A stretch of 64,000 nucleotides of DNA. Source: Chryseobacterium cucumeris. Lineage in GTDB: Bacteria; Bacteroidota; Bacteroidia; Flavobacteriales; Weeksellaceae. This document shows, piece by piece, positions 25,174-34,194 of this stretch. The translations under genes and the position numbers were made by a program. The notes beneath the pieces were generated by a model. The model had not been told where the DNA came from. It was given only the letters and a program-made list of their open reading frames with translations, and searched no databases. The stretch spans positions 2,418,001 through 2,482,000 of the forward strand of contig NZ_CP068760.1 in assembly GCF_016775705.1 (NCBI RefSeq). The letters are read 5' to 3'. Each line of letters starts with the position of its first letter. The stretch's first letter is position 1.

Positions 25174-26715
25174 ATGAAAAAATTATTTACCTCAGCATTA
25201 CTTGCACTGATACTCAGCATCAATGTATGCGCACAGGAAAAAACGTATTTCGATGAAAACTGGGAAAAAACTACTCAGGACAATATGGAATATTACCGTG
25301 AAACGATTCCTAAAGGAAAGCTTACTCTTATCAAAGATTTCTATAAGGACGGAAAACTTCAAATGGAAGGACTGGCTTCAGACACCACTCCCAACAGTGA
25401 GATTTTTGAGGGAAAAGTAACCTGGTATACTGAAGAAGGAAAGGTTCTGAATTTTGCCACCTATTCCAAAGGACAGCAGATTGGCCCGGCACAGACTTAT
25501 GATATGAATGGCAGGCTGACAGAAGATGTGGTATATAAAGCTGACGGAAGTTTTTCAGGAAAGATGTTCAGTTATAAGGATGCTGAAGATGGAATGGACT
25601 TTAATATTCTGGTCGATTACGAAAACTCAACGCCTGTAAAAACAACCGTTTATGATGATGACATTAAAGGGATCAGAAATGAAACCATCATTGATAAAGA
25701 CAGTAATACCGAAACAAAATATTACGGTGAAAAAGGAAAATATCTGGGCAGCAACACTACCTCCGGTTCGGGTGAAAATATGGTGGTAGATTACTATTCC
25801 AGTCCCATGAGGATCTCTAAGATAGAAAAATACAGAAAGGACGGCAGTGTAAAAGAAGGCGTCATTTATAGCAAAAGCGGAAAGATCTTACAGGAACAGA
25901 AAATGAATAAAAAAGATGGCTATAAAACCACTTATGATGAGTCGGGTAAAAAAATAGCCCATCTGGTATACCAATATGATAAGGAAAATGATGTTTATAA
26001 TCCAATGGACGGGGATGATTACCATCTGGCTTATGAATATTCACAGATTTCCTCTATTGATACTTATGAAAAAGGCTCAAAGGTAACCAGTAAATATTTT
26101 GATGAAGACGGAAAGTTATCCTCAGAGCAATTTTTAAAAGATGATCTTATCCAGGAAATTAAATATTATTCCCCGGATGGAAAGCTAAAATCTACATTAA
26201 CATACAAAGATGGTATCCCTTATAATGGTACTACCTATGAAGGCTTTAATGAAACAGTTTATAAGGAAGGTATTATTGTAAACATCAAAAACTTTTTTGA
26301 AGGTGACAATACGAAGCTAAGTTTTGAAAAAAAGCTGAACGCCAAACAAACAGGCTATGATGCAACTGTTTATGACCCCAAAGGCACTATTTTATATACA
26401 TTTACACAACCGATCAGTGAAGATGGGGATGATTATTCCTTTACAGCACAAATCACACAGTATGTAAAGGGGAAGCCTGCCAATAAGTCTTCTGTAAAAG
26501 CAGGTGTTATTCAAAGCGGAAAAATCAGAATAAAAACATGGGATGGAGCTAAAGAACTTGAACGCAGCGGGAAATGGATCTTGTTAAAGCTTTATAATAT
26601 GGATGGGAAGCTCATTCAGGAAACTAAAACACTGGCCGATACTCAGGAGGAAAATGCTTCTGCTGAAAACCCGACGCTGATTAACGAGGATGATCTGCAT
26701 CATTTATTTGACTAA
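25174..26715 (+). CDS. Exported protein with MORN-2-like repeats, function unknown
   Basis: The 513-residue protein has a signal peptide (about 1-20, ending VCAQ). It then carries many short units of the form 'YkdGklq.eg' / 'YdedGkl', for example 'FYKDGKLQMEG', 'YTEEGKVLNFATYSKGQ', 'YDMNGRLTEDVVYKADGS' and 'YFDEDGKLSSEQFLKDD'. These resemble the MORN_2 (toxin-antitoxin-like) repeats that are common in secreted Bacteroidota proteins and form beta-hairpins. No catalytic motif is visible. The last 40 residues are acidic. It is a single gene with its own promoter and terminator. Confidence 0.75.
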   Translation: MKKLFTSALLALILSINVCAQEKTYFDENWEKTTQDNMEYYRETIPKGKLTLIKDFYKDGKLQMEGLASDTTPNSEIFEGKVTWYTEEGKVLNFATYSKGQQIGPAQTYDMNGRLTEDVVYKADGSFSGKMFSYKDAEDGMDFNILVDYENSTPVKTTVYDDDIKGIRNETIIDKDSNTETKYYGEKGKYLGSNTTSGSGENMVVDYYSSPMRISKIEKYRKDGSVKEGVIYSKSGKILQEQKMNKKDGYKTTYDESGKKIAHLVYQYDKENDVYNPMDGDDYHLAYEYSQISSIDTYEKGSKVTSKYFDEDGKLSSEQFLKDDLIQEIKYYSPDGKLKSTLTYKDGIPYNGTTYEGFNETVYKEGIIVNIKNFFEGDNTKLSFEKKLNAKQTGYDATVYDPKGTILYTFTQPISEDGDDYSFTAQITQYVKGKPANKSSVKAGVIQSGKIRIKTWDGAKELERSGKWILLKLYNMDGKLIQETKTLADTQEENASAENPTLINEDDLHHLFD

Positions 26716-26737
26716 TTACCACAACTATATATCAAAG

Positions 26738-26766
26738 ACGGTTTCATTTTTTTGGAACCGTTTTTT
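26738..26766 (+). terminator. Intrinsic terminator after the MORN-like gene
   Basis: The arms acggtttc and ggaaccgt (one G-U pair) are followed by six T. Confidence 0.8.
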
Positions 26767-26831
26767 GTTTAACCACAAACGGGCACAGATTTTCACAGAT
26801 AATTATGGAAAATTATACTTTTTACATCCAT

Positions 26832-26863
26832 AAAAAAGAGGCTATCATTGCTGACAGCCTCTT
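26832..26863 (-). terminator. Intrinsic terminator after the purple acid phosphatase gene
   Basis: The arms aagaggct and agcctctt, extendable with a wobble, are followed by six U on the minus strand. Confidence 0.82.
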
Positions 26864-26888
26864 CATTATAATTGTGTTTTAATTTACT

Positions 26889-29627
26889 TTACTGAATAAT
26901 CAGCTTTAAAGTAAACAGTTTTCTTCCGTATACTTTTACATAGTAAACGCCTGCCGGAAGATTTTCATTCACCAAAGAGAAACGTTGGTTATTGATATTT
27001 TTCGATACATACAGTAATTCTCCCGAAGCTGAAACCAGCTCGATTTTTTCAATCGGGTAATCACTTTTAATAAAAGTAGGCTGTCCCGGTTTGGTTGGGT
27101 TCGGATACAATACTACATTTTTTTCTGTACTTCTGGTTTCTTCAGTTCCCAAAGTAGGTGAAGTTACCTGGAACTGTACCCTGTTTGAAACTTCTGTGTA
27201 GGAATCATTGGTAAACATGACCATGTAGTAATTTCCAGGTGTTGCAGGTACTGCTGTTCCCTGAATAGTTTTTGTTCCCTGAGTTATTCCGTCAAAATAG
27301 GTATAAGAAACAAAATTATCATCCGGTGTCTGAACACTTTGAGGATAGATTCCCAACCAGTCTTTGATGATTCCCGGAGAATCCGTCCATGAAGCCGTAA
27401 TATTTTCACCCAAGGTATAAACAGGTTTGTTGATCCAAAGATCTGTAACGATATCTCCTACTTTGAAGAATACCTTCTCCCCGATTCCGTTATATCCGTC
27501 TTCCAATAAATACTGAGCATAATAATACCCTTTTGGAAGTCCTGTGAAATTTAATGTTCCTGATGCAGTTGTTACATAGCTCCATTTGATAGAAGGTGTG
27601 GTTCCCGGGGTCTGGCCCATTTTATAAATTCCGATCCAGTCTTTCTGTAAGTTGGGTCCGTTTGTAAAATTAATAGTAACGGTTCCTCCTACAGGATACG
27701 TATCAGCAGTAGTCTGCAGCTGTACTTTCGGTCCTACATAGAAATTTTTTCTTGGGGCGATTTCCGTATACCCGTTGTTGGCAAAAAATCCTGCAAAATA
27801 TTGTCCTTTAGCAGCCAGACCATTATTGAAGGTTACTGTTCCAGCAATCTGACCATTCGTATAAATATACCCTTGAGAAGTTGTAGAAGCCGGAGTCTGT
27901 CCTTTTTTATAAATTCCTACCCAATCCTGCTGATTTCCGGGACCTCCTGTAAATGTAGCTGTGATAGCTTCATTCTGAGCGTATTCAGTTTTGTTTAAAG
28001 TAAATGTAGGATTTGACACTACACTTCCTGTAATTTCGAACTGCTTCACATTACTCCACTCACTCCATTCAAGGTTCCTGTCTCTGTAACGTGTTTTTAC
28101 ATAATAGATTCCGTTGGGGATAGAATTCGCTGCCAATGTTGCTTTGGTGATGTCTACTCCATCATTCAAGTTTTTGGTTTTATCAGGAGTTCCGTTTCCA
28201 TCTTTTCCGAACCAGTTTTCAAAATCACGGTAAAATTCTTTTTCAATTACAGAAAAGTTTGAGGTTTTACTGATCTGGAACTGTGTTGTATTTAAAAGCT
28301 CTCCGTTGGAAGATGAAAATGCACTTCCATTCAATGTTAATGGTAAAGTAATTGGCCCTGAGAAAGTATTTGTAATGGATGGTTTTGCCGGCTTGGGCTG
28401 ATTTTTATATCTGTGGAAAGAATCTACCAATACATTGTTTTTCTTATTGTAAATTCCACCGATCGAATAACATTCGACATCCACTTTTCCGGTTGGGACA
28501 TCTACTTCCACAATCTGATAGGTCCAGTCTGTCAATGTTTTCTGAACATCGTCAAAATCCTGTTCATTAGACATTCCCCAATACTGATCCCAGGCTGTTC
28601 CTCCGGAAATAATCTGATAATTCGGTGTGTTTTTAAGCTGCCCTCTGTGGTATAAATGATGGTGGGCTCCAACGTGCATTAAATATTTATCAGAAGTTAC
28701 CAGAAGCGGTACCGCATTTTCTCTTACCCAGGTAGAAATATCTCCTACATACTGCTCAGCCTGATACGGTCTGTGGCTTAAAGAAATAATCCAGTCTACC
28801 GTAGAATCATTGTTGGCCGCCGTTAAAATCTGCTGAAGCCATGTCTGTTGTGCTGATCCTGTATGTTCAGAACTTAAACTTACAAATAATACATTTCCTG
28901 CCTGCTGGGCATAATAATTCTCATTTCCTGAGCTTATTCCTTTATAACTGATTTCATCAATATAAAAATGAGCATAGTAAGAATTCATTCCCATCGTTCC
29001 ATAGGTTTCATGGTTTCCCACCGTTGTCTGAATAGGCAGATAAGGTGATAATTTGATATTCTTTTTAAAGTGAACATTTTCATAGTGATCCAATGTACCT
29101 ACGTCTACCTGGTCACCCACCATAAAAGTAAGCGCAATATTATCTGACGGATCTGAAGCAGCTCCGAATTTTTCCTTGAGTTTTTTATACGCATTCAATG
29201 TAAGCGTATCATATCTCGGTTCTGCTTTGATCTGGTTGTCCCCCATAATAAGGAAACGGATCTTTCCATTGGCAGTTACCGCCTGTCCCGGTAAAGGAAG
29301 TGTTCTGAAATTATAAACAGCAGACTCGCTTGTTCCGGTTTTGATCTTATAATAATATTTGGTATTCGGCTGAAGGTTGGTAATCTTTGCCGTGTGATAA
29401 TAATAGCTGTTGTTGTATCCGGTATCCGAGAAGATATTGGTAGTTCCTGTTACCGTCACATTTAAATTTGTTGGAGAATTTCCGTAGATTACTGTTGTTT
29501 CATTATTGGAAGCTGTTTTCCAATTGACGATCATAGAATTCGGAGTCGGGTTTTGTAAATAAGGGAACAAAACCTGTCCGAAAGCCATCTGGACCGCGAA
29601 ACAAAAAAAGAAGAAATAATGTTTCAT
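26889..29627 (-). CDS. Purple acid phosphatase-type metallophosphoesterase, T9SS cargo (type A)
   Basis: The 912-residue secreted phosphatase has a signal peptide (1-17) and a purple-acid-phosphatase N-terminal Fn3-like domain (about 20-110). The calcineurin-like phosphatase domain (120-370) has metal ligands in GDNQ (129-132), GDQVD (171-175), GNHE (204-207), 'SLSHRPYQ' and 'VGAHHHLYHRG'. Three Ig-like repeats each contain 'DWxGIY' and a 'GYYxAxx' strand (about 535-800). The last 75 residues are a type-A T9SS sorting domain beginning 'VVLYPNPTKPGQPTF' and ending with a basic beta-strand. It probably scavenges phosphate at the cell surface or outside. Confidence 0.93.
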   Translation of the reverse strand: MKHYFFFFCFAVQMAFGQVLFPYLQNPTPNSMIVNWKTASNNETTVIYGNSPTNLNVTVTGTTNIFSDTGYNNSYYYHTAKITNLQPNTKYYYKIKTGTSESAVYNFRTLPLPGQAVTANGKIRFLIMGDNQIKAEPRYDTLTLNAYKKLKEKFGAASDPSDNIALTFMVGDQVDVGTLDHYENVHFKKNIKLSPYLPIQTTVGNHETYGTMGMNSYYAHFYIDEISYKGISSGNENYYAQQAGNVLFVSLSSEHTGSAQQTWLQQILTAANNDSTVDWIISLSHRPYQAEQYVGDISTWVRENAVPLLVTSDKYLMHVGAHHHLYHRGQLKNTPNYQIISGGTAWDQYWGMSNEQDFDDVQKTLTDWTYQIVEVDVPTGKVDVECYSIGGIYNKKNNVLVDSFHRYKNQPKPAKPSITNTFSGPITLPLTLNGSAFSSSNGELLNTTQFQISKTSNFSVIEKEFYRDFENWFGKDGNGTPDKTKNLNDGVDITKATLAANSIPNGIYYVKTRYRDRNLEWSEWSNVKQFEITGSVVSNPTFTLNKTEYAQNEAITATFTGGPGNQQDWVGIYKKGQTPASTTSQGYIYTNGQIAGTVTFNNGLAAKGQYFAGFFANNGYTEIAPRKNFYVGPKVQLQTTADTYPVGGTVTINFTNGPNLQKDWIGIYKMGQTPGTTPSIKWSYVTTASGTLNFTGLPKGYYYAQYLLEDGYNGIGEKVFFKVGDIVTDLWINKPVYTLGENITASWTDSPGIIKDWLGIYPQSVQTPDDNFVSYTYFDGITQGTKTIQGTAVPATPGNYYMVMFTNDSYTEVSNRVQFQVTSPTLGTEETRSTEKNVVLYPNPTKPGQPTFIKSDYPIEKIELVSASGELLYVSKNINNQRFSLVNENLPAGVYYVKVYGRKLFTLKLIIQ

Positions 29628-29818
29628 AATAGTTTTAGTTTTAAAATAACATATAGTTTTAAGTTGTGAATCAGGAATTTAAAAAACCGTTATCCGGATT
29701 TTTACTTCGGGCAAAAGTAGAATTCCCATATAAACTCTGTCTAATGGTATTTTAAAGAAACCGTTAATTTTTTAACAAAACCGGAATGAAAAAATTATAG
29801 TTTTTAGTACATTAAATA

Positions 29819-29851
29819 TTTGGCATATTCAAAAACTATTTTGTACATTTG
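29819..29851 (+). promoter_or_regulatory. rplS promoter
   Basis: TTTG (29819-29822), a 21-base spacer, then TACATTTG (29844-29851): a textbook Bacteroidota -33/-7 pair. Transcription should begin near 29855, giving a leader of about 65 nt before rplS. The rest of 29628-29818 shows no gene. Confidence 0.75.
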
Positions 29852-29920
29852 CAACCTGTTATTCAACCTCTGACGAAGAACGTGTAAGTTGCTTAGCTTT
29901 AACATTTTATTTTATTAATA

Positions 29921-30277
29921 ATGGATTTATTAAAGTACGTACAAGACAAGTACATTGCGAAAAAAGAATTCCCTGAATTCAAAGCAGGTGATACAATTAC
30001 TGTGTATTACGAAATTAAAGAAGGACAAAAGACCAGAACTCAGTTCTTCAAAGGAACAGTTATCCAATTAAGAGGTACTGGTTCTACAAAAACTTTCACT
30101 ATCAGAAAAATGAGTGGTGATGTAGGTGTAGAAAGAGTATTCCCTATTAACATGCCTGCACTTCAAAAAATTGAAGTTGATAGAAGAGGTAGAGTTAGAA
30201 GAGCTAGAATTTACTACTTCAGAGACCTTAGAGGTAAGAAAGCAAGAATCAAAGACGCTGCTTACAAGAAGAAATAA
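29921..30277 (+). CDS. rplS: 50S ribosomal protein bL19
   Basis: The 118-residue protein matches bL19 in length and sequence: 'FKAGDTITVYYEIKEG', 'RTQFFKGTVIQLRGTGSTKTFTIRK', 'VGVERVFPINMPALQKIEV' and 'RGRVRRARIYYFRDLRGK'. It lies at the interface of the ribosomal subunits. Here it is a single transcription unit with a consensus promoter and a strong terminator. It is not next to rimM-trmD as in E. coli. Confidence 0.99.
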   Translation: MDLLKYVQDKYIAKKEFPEFKAGDTITVYYEIKEGQKTRTQFFKGTVIQLRGTGSTKTFTIRKMSGDVGVERVFPINMPALQKIEVDRRGRVRRARIYYFRDLRGKKARIKDAAYKKK

Positions 30278-30300
30278 TTCAGACAACAATACATACAAAA

Positions 30301-30335
30301 AGAGGCTGTTTACTTATAAACAGTCTCTTTTTTTT
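30301..30335 (+). terminator. rplS terminator
   Basis: The 12-bp arms agaggctgttta and taaacagtctct (one G-U) are followed by a run of eight T. Confidence 0.9.
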
Positions 30336-30347
30336 GTGTAAATATTT

Positions 30348-30815
30348 TTACTTTTTATAGGGAGCTCCTTCTCCGGTTTCCAGAAATTTTTTCAGGCTGC
30401 CGAGAAATTGCAGCCAGCCATTGGAGCAGATCTCATAGCATTCAATATCCGGGTTCAGGCCGATATGGGTTAGTTTTATCTGAGTGCTTTCTTTATTTTC
30501 CTCTATTTGCCAGACAATTGTTGTCCCGATCCATTCTGTCTGGTTCTTTAATTCAGGAAGGGCAATCAATGAGTCTTCAACCAGCCAGACAATTTTTGTA
30601 TTGGCAGTTAATTCTTTCACACGTATTGTTTTATGGATGTTATCTCCAAATCTTATGATAAAAAGATTTCCAGCCTCTGAAGATGAACCTTCAAACAATT
30701 CAGTCCACCAAAGGGGAATTTCATCTGTTAAAGCCTGATATACTTTATCTGCCGTGGTGTTGACCTCAAGTAGATGTACGTAGTTCTCAACACTATTTGT
30801 ATTAATCGTTTTCAT
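30348..30815 (-). CDS. SRPBCC/AHSA1-family protein
   Basis: 155 residues from the ATG complementary to 30813-30815. An eight-codon upstream extension is open but adds nothing family-like. 'TTADKVYQALTDEIPLWWTELFEG' begins an START/Bet-v1-like hydrophobic-pocket fold, 'WIGTTIVWQIEE' and 'QIKLTHIGL' are central strands, and 'CSNGWLQFLGSLKKFLETGEG' is the C-terminal helix typical of AHSA1-type proteins. The ligand is unknown. It is convergent with rplS. Confidence 0.85.
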   Translation of the reverse strand: MKTINTNSVENYVHLLEVNTTADKVYQALTDEIPLWWTELFEGSSSEAGNLFIIRFGDNIHKTIRVKELTANTKIVWLVEDSLIALPELKNQTEWIGTTIVWQIEENKESTQIKLTHIGLNPDIECYEICSNGWLQFLGSLKKFLETGEGAPYKK

Positions 30816-30898
30816 AAAATTATTGTATTGGTAGTACAATTTTATGAAATCTACTATAAACCAGGCTTTTCATAGGACAAGAAATATTATATGACACC

Positions 30899-30932
30899 AA
30901 CCTTGTCAAGGTTTGCAAACCTTGACAAGGTT
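30899..30932. repeat. Palindromic dispersed element, second copy
   Basis: aaccttgtcaaggttt-gc-aaaccttgacaaggtt: 16-bp perfect arms around GC. It matches the palindrome at 4347-4381 apart from one C and the centre. Confidence 0.8.
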
Positions 30933-30966
30933 AACAATCGTACTTTTTATCAGTTGTACAAAAGGA

Positions 30967-31749
30967 CTATTCATTCTTCATGAGATACTGCAAAGGAGTG
31001 GAACCTGTCTGCTTTTTGAAAAATTCAATAAAAGCACTGTCTGATGAAAAGTCCAGGATATAGGATACCTCTCCTATTGAATTTCCTTCCACCAAAAGTT
31101 CAATTGATCGCTGCAACCGCCACTGCTGTCTCCAATCCTGATAAGACAGTCCGGTTTCTTTTTTAAAAATACGGCTGATCGTTTTCTCCACCGCTCCTGT
31201 TTTTTCTGCAAAATCTTTTAGCATTGGAGGCATAGATTTCCGCAGTGTCCATTCTTCAGCTATTTTCGTAAAACGCTTATCCTGCGGCATTGTAAGTTCC
31301 AGTTTTTCTTCCGGAGCTTTACTCAATTCATCCCAGAATACTTTTAAAAGATTAGTTTGATCCTGTCTCAACCCTGACCATTCCCAGGAACAAATTCTTT
31401 CAATAATTTCTTTTAACAAGGCGTTGACATGAAGAACTTTCAGGCCATGTTTCATATATCTTTGGGAATATTTTTCATCAAAATAAATGGATCTGTAGGC
31501 CACAATATTTCTGAAATTCACACGATGAACTTCATGGGCAGGAATCCAAAGCATTCTGAACGGAGGGAGAACCAGCTGCCTGTCGGAAGTCGTTACAGTC
31601 ATACAGCCTGATGGCGCATACAACAGCTGAGATTTCGTTGTGTGAAAATGAAAACCGGAGTCATGCATCACCATATCAGAGGTTATTCCAACTACTTTTT
31701 CAGGGATTGAATCAGCATCAAAGACGTCGTTTTGTTCCAGTACAGCCAT
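30967..31749 (-). CDS. AraC-family transcriptional regulator
   Basis: The 260-residue protein has an N-terminal cupin-like sensor ('APSGCMTVTTSDRQLVLPPFRMLWIPAHEVHRV', about 45-80 in part) and a C-terminal double HTH (about 165-260). 'FAEKTGAVEKTISRIFKKETGLSYQDWRQQ' is the first HTH and 'IGEVSYILDFSSDSAFIEFFKKQTGSTP' the second. It is divergent from the MFS gene across 76 bp and probably regulates that transporter, a frequent arrangement. Confidence 0.92.
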   Translation of the reverse strand: MAVLEQNDVFDADSIPEKVVGITSDMVMHDSGFHFHTTKSQLLYAPSGCMTVTTSDRQLVLPPFRMLWIPAHEVHRVNFRNIVAYRSIYFDEKYSQRYMKHGLKVLHVNALLKEIIERICSWEWSGLRQDQTNLLKVFWDELSKAPEEKLELTMPQDKRFTKIAEEWTLRKSMPPMLKDFAEKTGAVEKTISRIFKKETGLSYQDWRQQWRLQRSIELLVEGNSIGEVSYILDFSSDSAFIEFFKKQTGSTPLQYLMKNE

Positions 31750-31825
31750 GTCCTATTTTTGATATTTTTTGTTTTTATATCATTATAAATATACATTGAT
31801 TTTTTGGAAACTTTGCAGAAAAAAA

Positions 31826-32968
31826 ATGAAAAAGACAAATCCTATCTGGCTGCTGACCCTGCTTGTGATGCTTCCGCAGTTTGTGGAAACCATCTACAGT
31901 CCTGTTTTGCCAATGGTACAGGAACAGTTTGGAGTCCATGAAGAAACAGTTACCTTAACAATCAGTTTATATTTTATCGCATTTGCACTGGGTGTGGCAT
32001 TTTGGGGAGTGCAATGCGACAGGATCGGAAGGAAAAAATCATTGGAATATGGTCTCATTACCTATGGGGCAGGAACATTGGCGGCTGTTTTTGCTCCTGA
32101 TTTTATGGTTCTTCTGGGAGCCAGGATTATTTCTGCATTCGGAATTTCGGTGGGTTCCATTGTAACACAAACCATTTTAAGAGATACTTTTGACAAAGAT
32201 AATCTCAGCAAAGTATTTTCCTGGATCGGAATAGGCTTGTCCATCAGTCCGGTAATCGGAATGGTTACAGGCTCAATACTGGCTTCCTCCGGCGGACATC
32301 AGAGCGTATTTATTACATTGTGTATCTTGAGTATACTTTTTTTACTCCTTTCCAGACAGAAAATTGCTGAAACTCATCATGTAAAGAAATCCATCAACTT
32401 GAAGACGTTGATCAACTTGTTGAAACGGATGCTGCTTGATCAGAGTATCATCAAGTGCTGCTTATTGATTATGAGCTTTAATGTCTTGCTATTTTCATAC
32501 TATTCACTGGCTCCGTTTATCTTTAAAGAAAATCATTATTCCTCTTATGTTTTCGGGTACAGCAGTATAATACTGGCTGGCGGTACCTTCGTGGGAGCAA
32601 AGCTTAACAGATTTTTATTATTGAAGAATATACGGTCTGAATATTTAGTCAAAGCAAGTACCTTCTCCGCATTGGCTGCCTCTGTTTTTGTCTGGATTCT
32701 GACAGGTACAGGAATTTATTTTGTAATTCCCTACTTCTTTATTGTGATGGCATTCAGCATTGCAATTCCCAATATTTTAAGTACTGCATTGATTCATTAT
32801 AAAAACGAAACAGGAAGCGCCGGGGCTTTATTAGGATTAATTTATTATGTTCTGATAGGTTTAGGATTGGTGAGTATTGGACTGATACAAAATCTGGGAA
32901 TTGCGTGTGTCCTGTTTTCTGGAATTGGAGTTGGTACTTTATTGCTGTTTGGAAACAAAAAGAATTGA
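31826..32968 (+). CDS. MFS drug-efflux transporter (Bcr/CflA-like)
   Basis: 380 residues from the ATG at 31826, giving MKKTNPIWLL; an upstream in-frame ATG at 31769 would begin only 19 bp from the divergent AraC gene and adds a non-conserved leader. Twelve membrane segments are predicted by eye. 'GVQCDRIGRKKSLEYGL' is the MFS motif A loop between TM2 and TM3. 'RIISAFGISVGSIVTQTILRD' matches the Bcr/CflA DHA1 pattern. Substrates of such pumps are chloramphenicol- or bicyclomycin-like drugs, but this one is not determined. Confidence 0.9.
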   Translation: MKKTNPIWLLTLLVMLPQFVETIYSPVLPMVQEQFGVHEETVTLTISLYFIAFALGVAFWGVQCDRIGRKKSLEYGLITYGAGTLAAVFAPDFMVLLGARIISAFGISVGSIVTQTILRDTFDKDNLSKVFSWIGIGLSISPVIGMVTGSILASSGGHQSVFITLCILSILFLLLSRQKIAETHHVKKSINLKTLINLLKRMLLDQSIIKCCLLIMSFNVLLFSYYSLAPFIFKENHYSSYVFGYSSIILAGGTFVGAKLNRFLLLKNIRSEYLVKASTFSALAASVFVWILTGTGIYFVIPYFFIVMAFSIAIPNILSTALIHYKNETGSAGALLGLIYYVLIGLGLVSIGLIQNLGIACVLFSGIGVGTLLLFGNKKN

Positions 32969-32970
32969 TT

Positions 32971-33090
32971 TTGAAACATTAAGTTTAATGAAGGTGATAA
33001 GATTAGGTAAGTTTCATCAAAGATGAAAAATTAAGCAAAATGTATATAAAGCTTATTATTTTACTCACTTGCAAAAACTTAATGTTTCAA
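32971..33090. mobile_element. MITE-like 120-bp element with 16-bp terminal inverted repeats
   Basis: TTGAAACATTAAGTTT (32971-32986) is exactly inverted at 33075-33090. The 88-bp interior contains a second small hairpin (tttcatc-aaa-gatgaaa, 33012-33028) and no ORF. It lies between the convergent MFS and alpha/beta hydrolase genes and could also fold as a cruciform. No flanking target duplication was recognised. Confidence 0.6.
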
Positions 33091-33113
33091 ATATTTTATA
33101 TTTTAAAATTAAT

Positions 33114-34106
33114 TTATTGTATAAAATCATACAGTGCTTGAAAAAATTTAGGATATACTTCGATATGCGGAAGGTGCCCGACATTTTCAATCTCAACAAG
33201 CTTTGAGCCTGCAATCTCACGTTGGGTTTTCTTTCCCAATTCCTGATATTGCCCCATTTTAGGTTGAAGTTCTTTAGGAGCTCTGTCCTTTCCTATTGCG
33301 GTTCTGTCTCTTGTTCCAATAATAAGCAATGTCGGAACTTTTATATTTTTAAATTCATAACATACCGGCTGATTGTAAATCATATCCGAAGTAAGCGCTG
33401 CATCCCATGCGACCTGAGGATAATCTTTATGAAGAGTCCAGCCAGCAATTAAGTCAAGCCAGGGTTGATATTCTTCTTTCCATTTATTGTCGTAATAGAA
33501 TTTCAGCTGATAATTTTTATAGGTTTCGGCTGTATTTTTAAGTTCAGACTGATAAGCCTGATCAATGGTCTGGTAGGCTGCAAAAGTTTTATAATCTTCC
33601 AGTCCGATCGGGTTTTCGAGAATCAGTTTCTGTACTTTTTCAGGATATAATAACGTAAATCTGGTGGCCACCATTCCTCCCATTGAATGTCCAAGTACGA
33701 TGGTTTTGTCAATTTTCAGTTCATCCAGAACCGCTTTTGTATTTTCTGCAAGCTGTGAAAAAGAAAATTGGTAAGCATGAGGCTTTGAAGACTTTCCAAA
33801 TCCTATCTGATCAGGAATCACTACCCGGAAACCTTTAGCAGAAAGGTCTTTTGCTGTTCTCTCCCAGTACGCTCCATTAAAGTTTTTACCGTGGAGAAGC
33901 ATGACCGTTTTTCCGTTGGGTTTTTGCGGCTTTACATCCATATAAGCCATTTTCAAATCTTCACCCTGAGACTTGAAATTAAGAAAATGAACTTCGTAAG
34001 GATATTGATAATCAGACAGCATTGCATCCAGAGGTTTTACCTGTGAAAATATAAAACCGGAGACCGTTAAAGCAAAAGCGGACATTATATTTCTGAAATG
34101 TTTCAT
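33114..34106 (-). CDS. Alpha/beta hydrolase, exported
   Basis: The 330-residue protein has a signal peptide (about 1-22, ending FSQ). The alpha/beta fold begins with 'VMLLHGKNFNGAYWERTA' (oxyanion loop), has the nucleophile elbow 'GHSMGG' with Ser at about 142, and 'IIGTRDRTAIGK' near the acid residue. The catalytic His is in 'VENVGHLPHIEVY'. Substrate unknown; the cap region (about 170-240) is rich in aromatic residues. It is the downstream neighbour of the DMT gene but is separated by that gene's terminator. Confidence 0.9.
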   Translation of the reverse strand: MKHFRNIMSAFALTVSGFIFSQVKPLDAMLSDYQYPYEVHFLNFKSQGEDLKMAYMDVKPQKPNGKTVMLLHGKNFNGAYWERTAKDLSAKGFRVVIPDQIGFGKSSKPHAYQFSFSQLAENTKAVLDELKIDKTIVLGHSMGGMVATRFTLLYPEKVQKLILENPIGLEDYKTFAAYQTIDQAYQSELKNTAETYKNYQLKFYYDNKWKEEYQPWLDLIAGWTLHKDYPQVAWDAALTSDMIYNQPVCYEFKNIKVPTLLIIGTRDRTAIGKDRAPKELQPKMGQYQELGKKTQREIAGSKLVEIENVGHLPHIEVYPKFFQALYDFIQ

Positions 34107-34132
34107 AAAACGTTTATTTAAAGATTAAAATT

Positions 34133-34161
34133 AAAAAAACCGCTCCAAAAGGAACGGTTTT
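34133..34161 (-). terminator. Terminator after DMT transporter gene
   Basis: aaaccgctcc-aaaa-ggaacggttt with one G-U pair. On the minus strand it is followed by seven U. Confidence 0.82.
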
Positions 34162-34194
34162 AACTGTTATTTTTAGTTAATATTTTTCAGACCA

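Noticed and set aside
31769-31825. Upstream start for the MFS transporter
   Set aside because: Only 19 bp from the divergent AraC start, and the added residues do not look like an MFS N-terminus.
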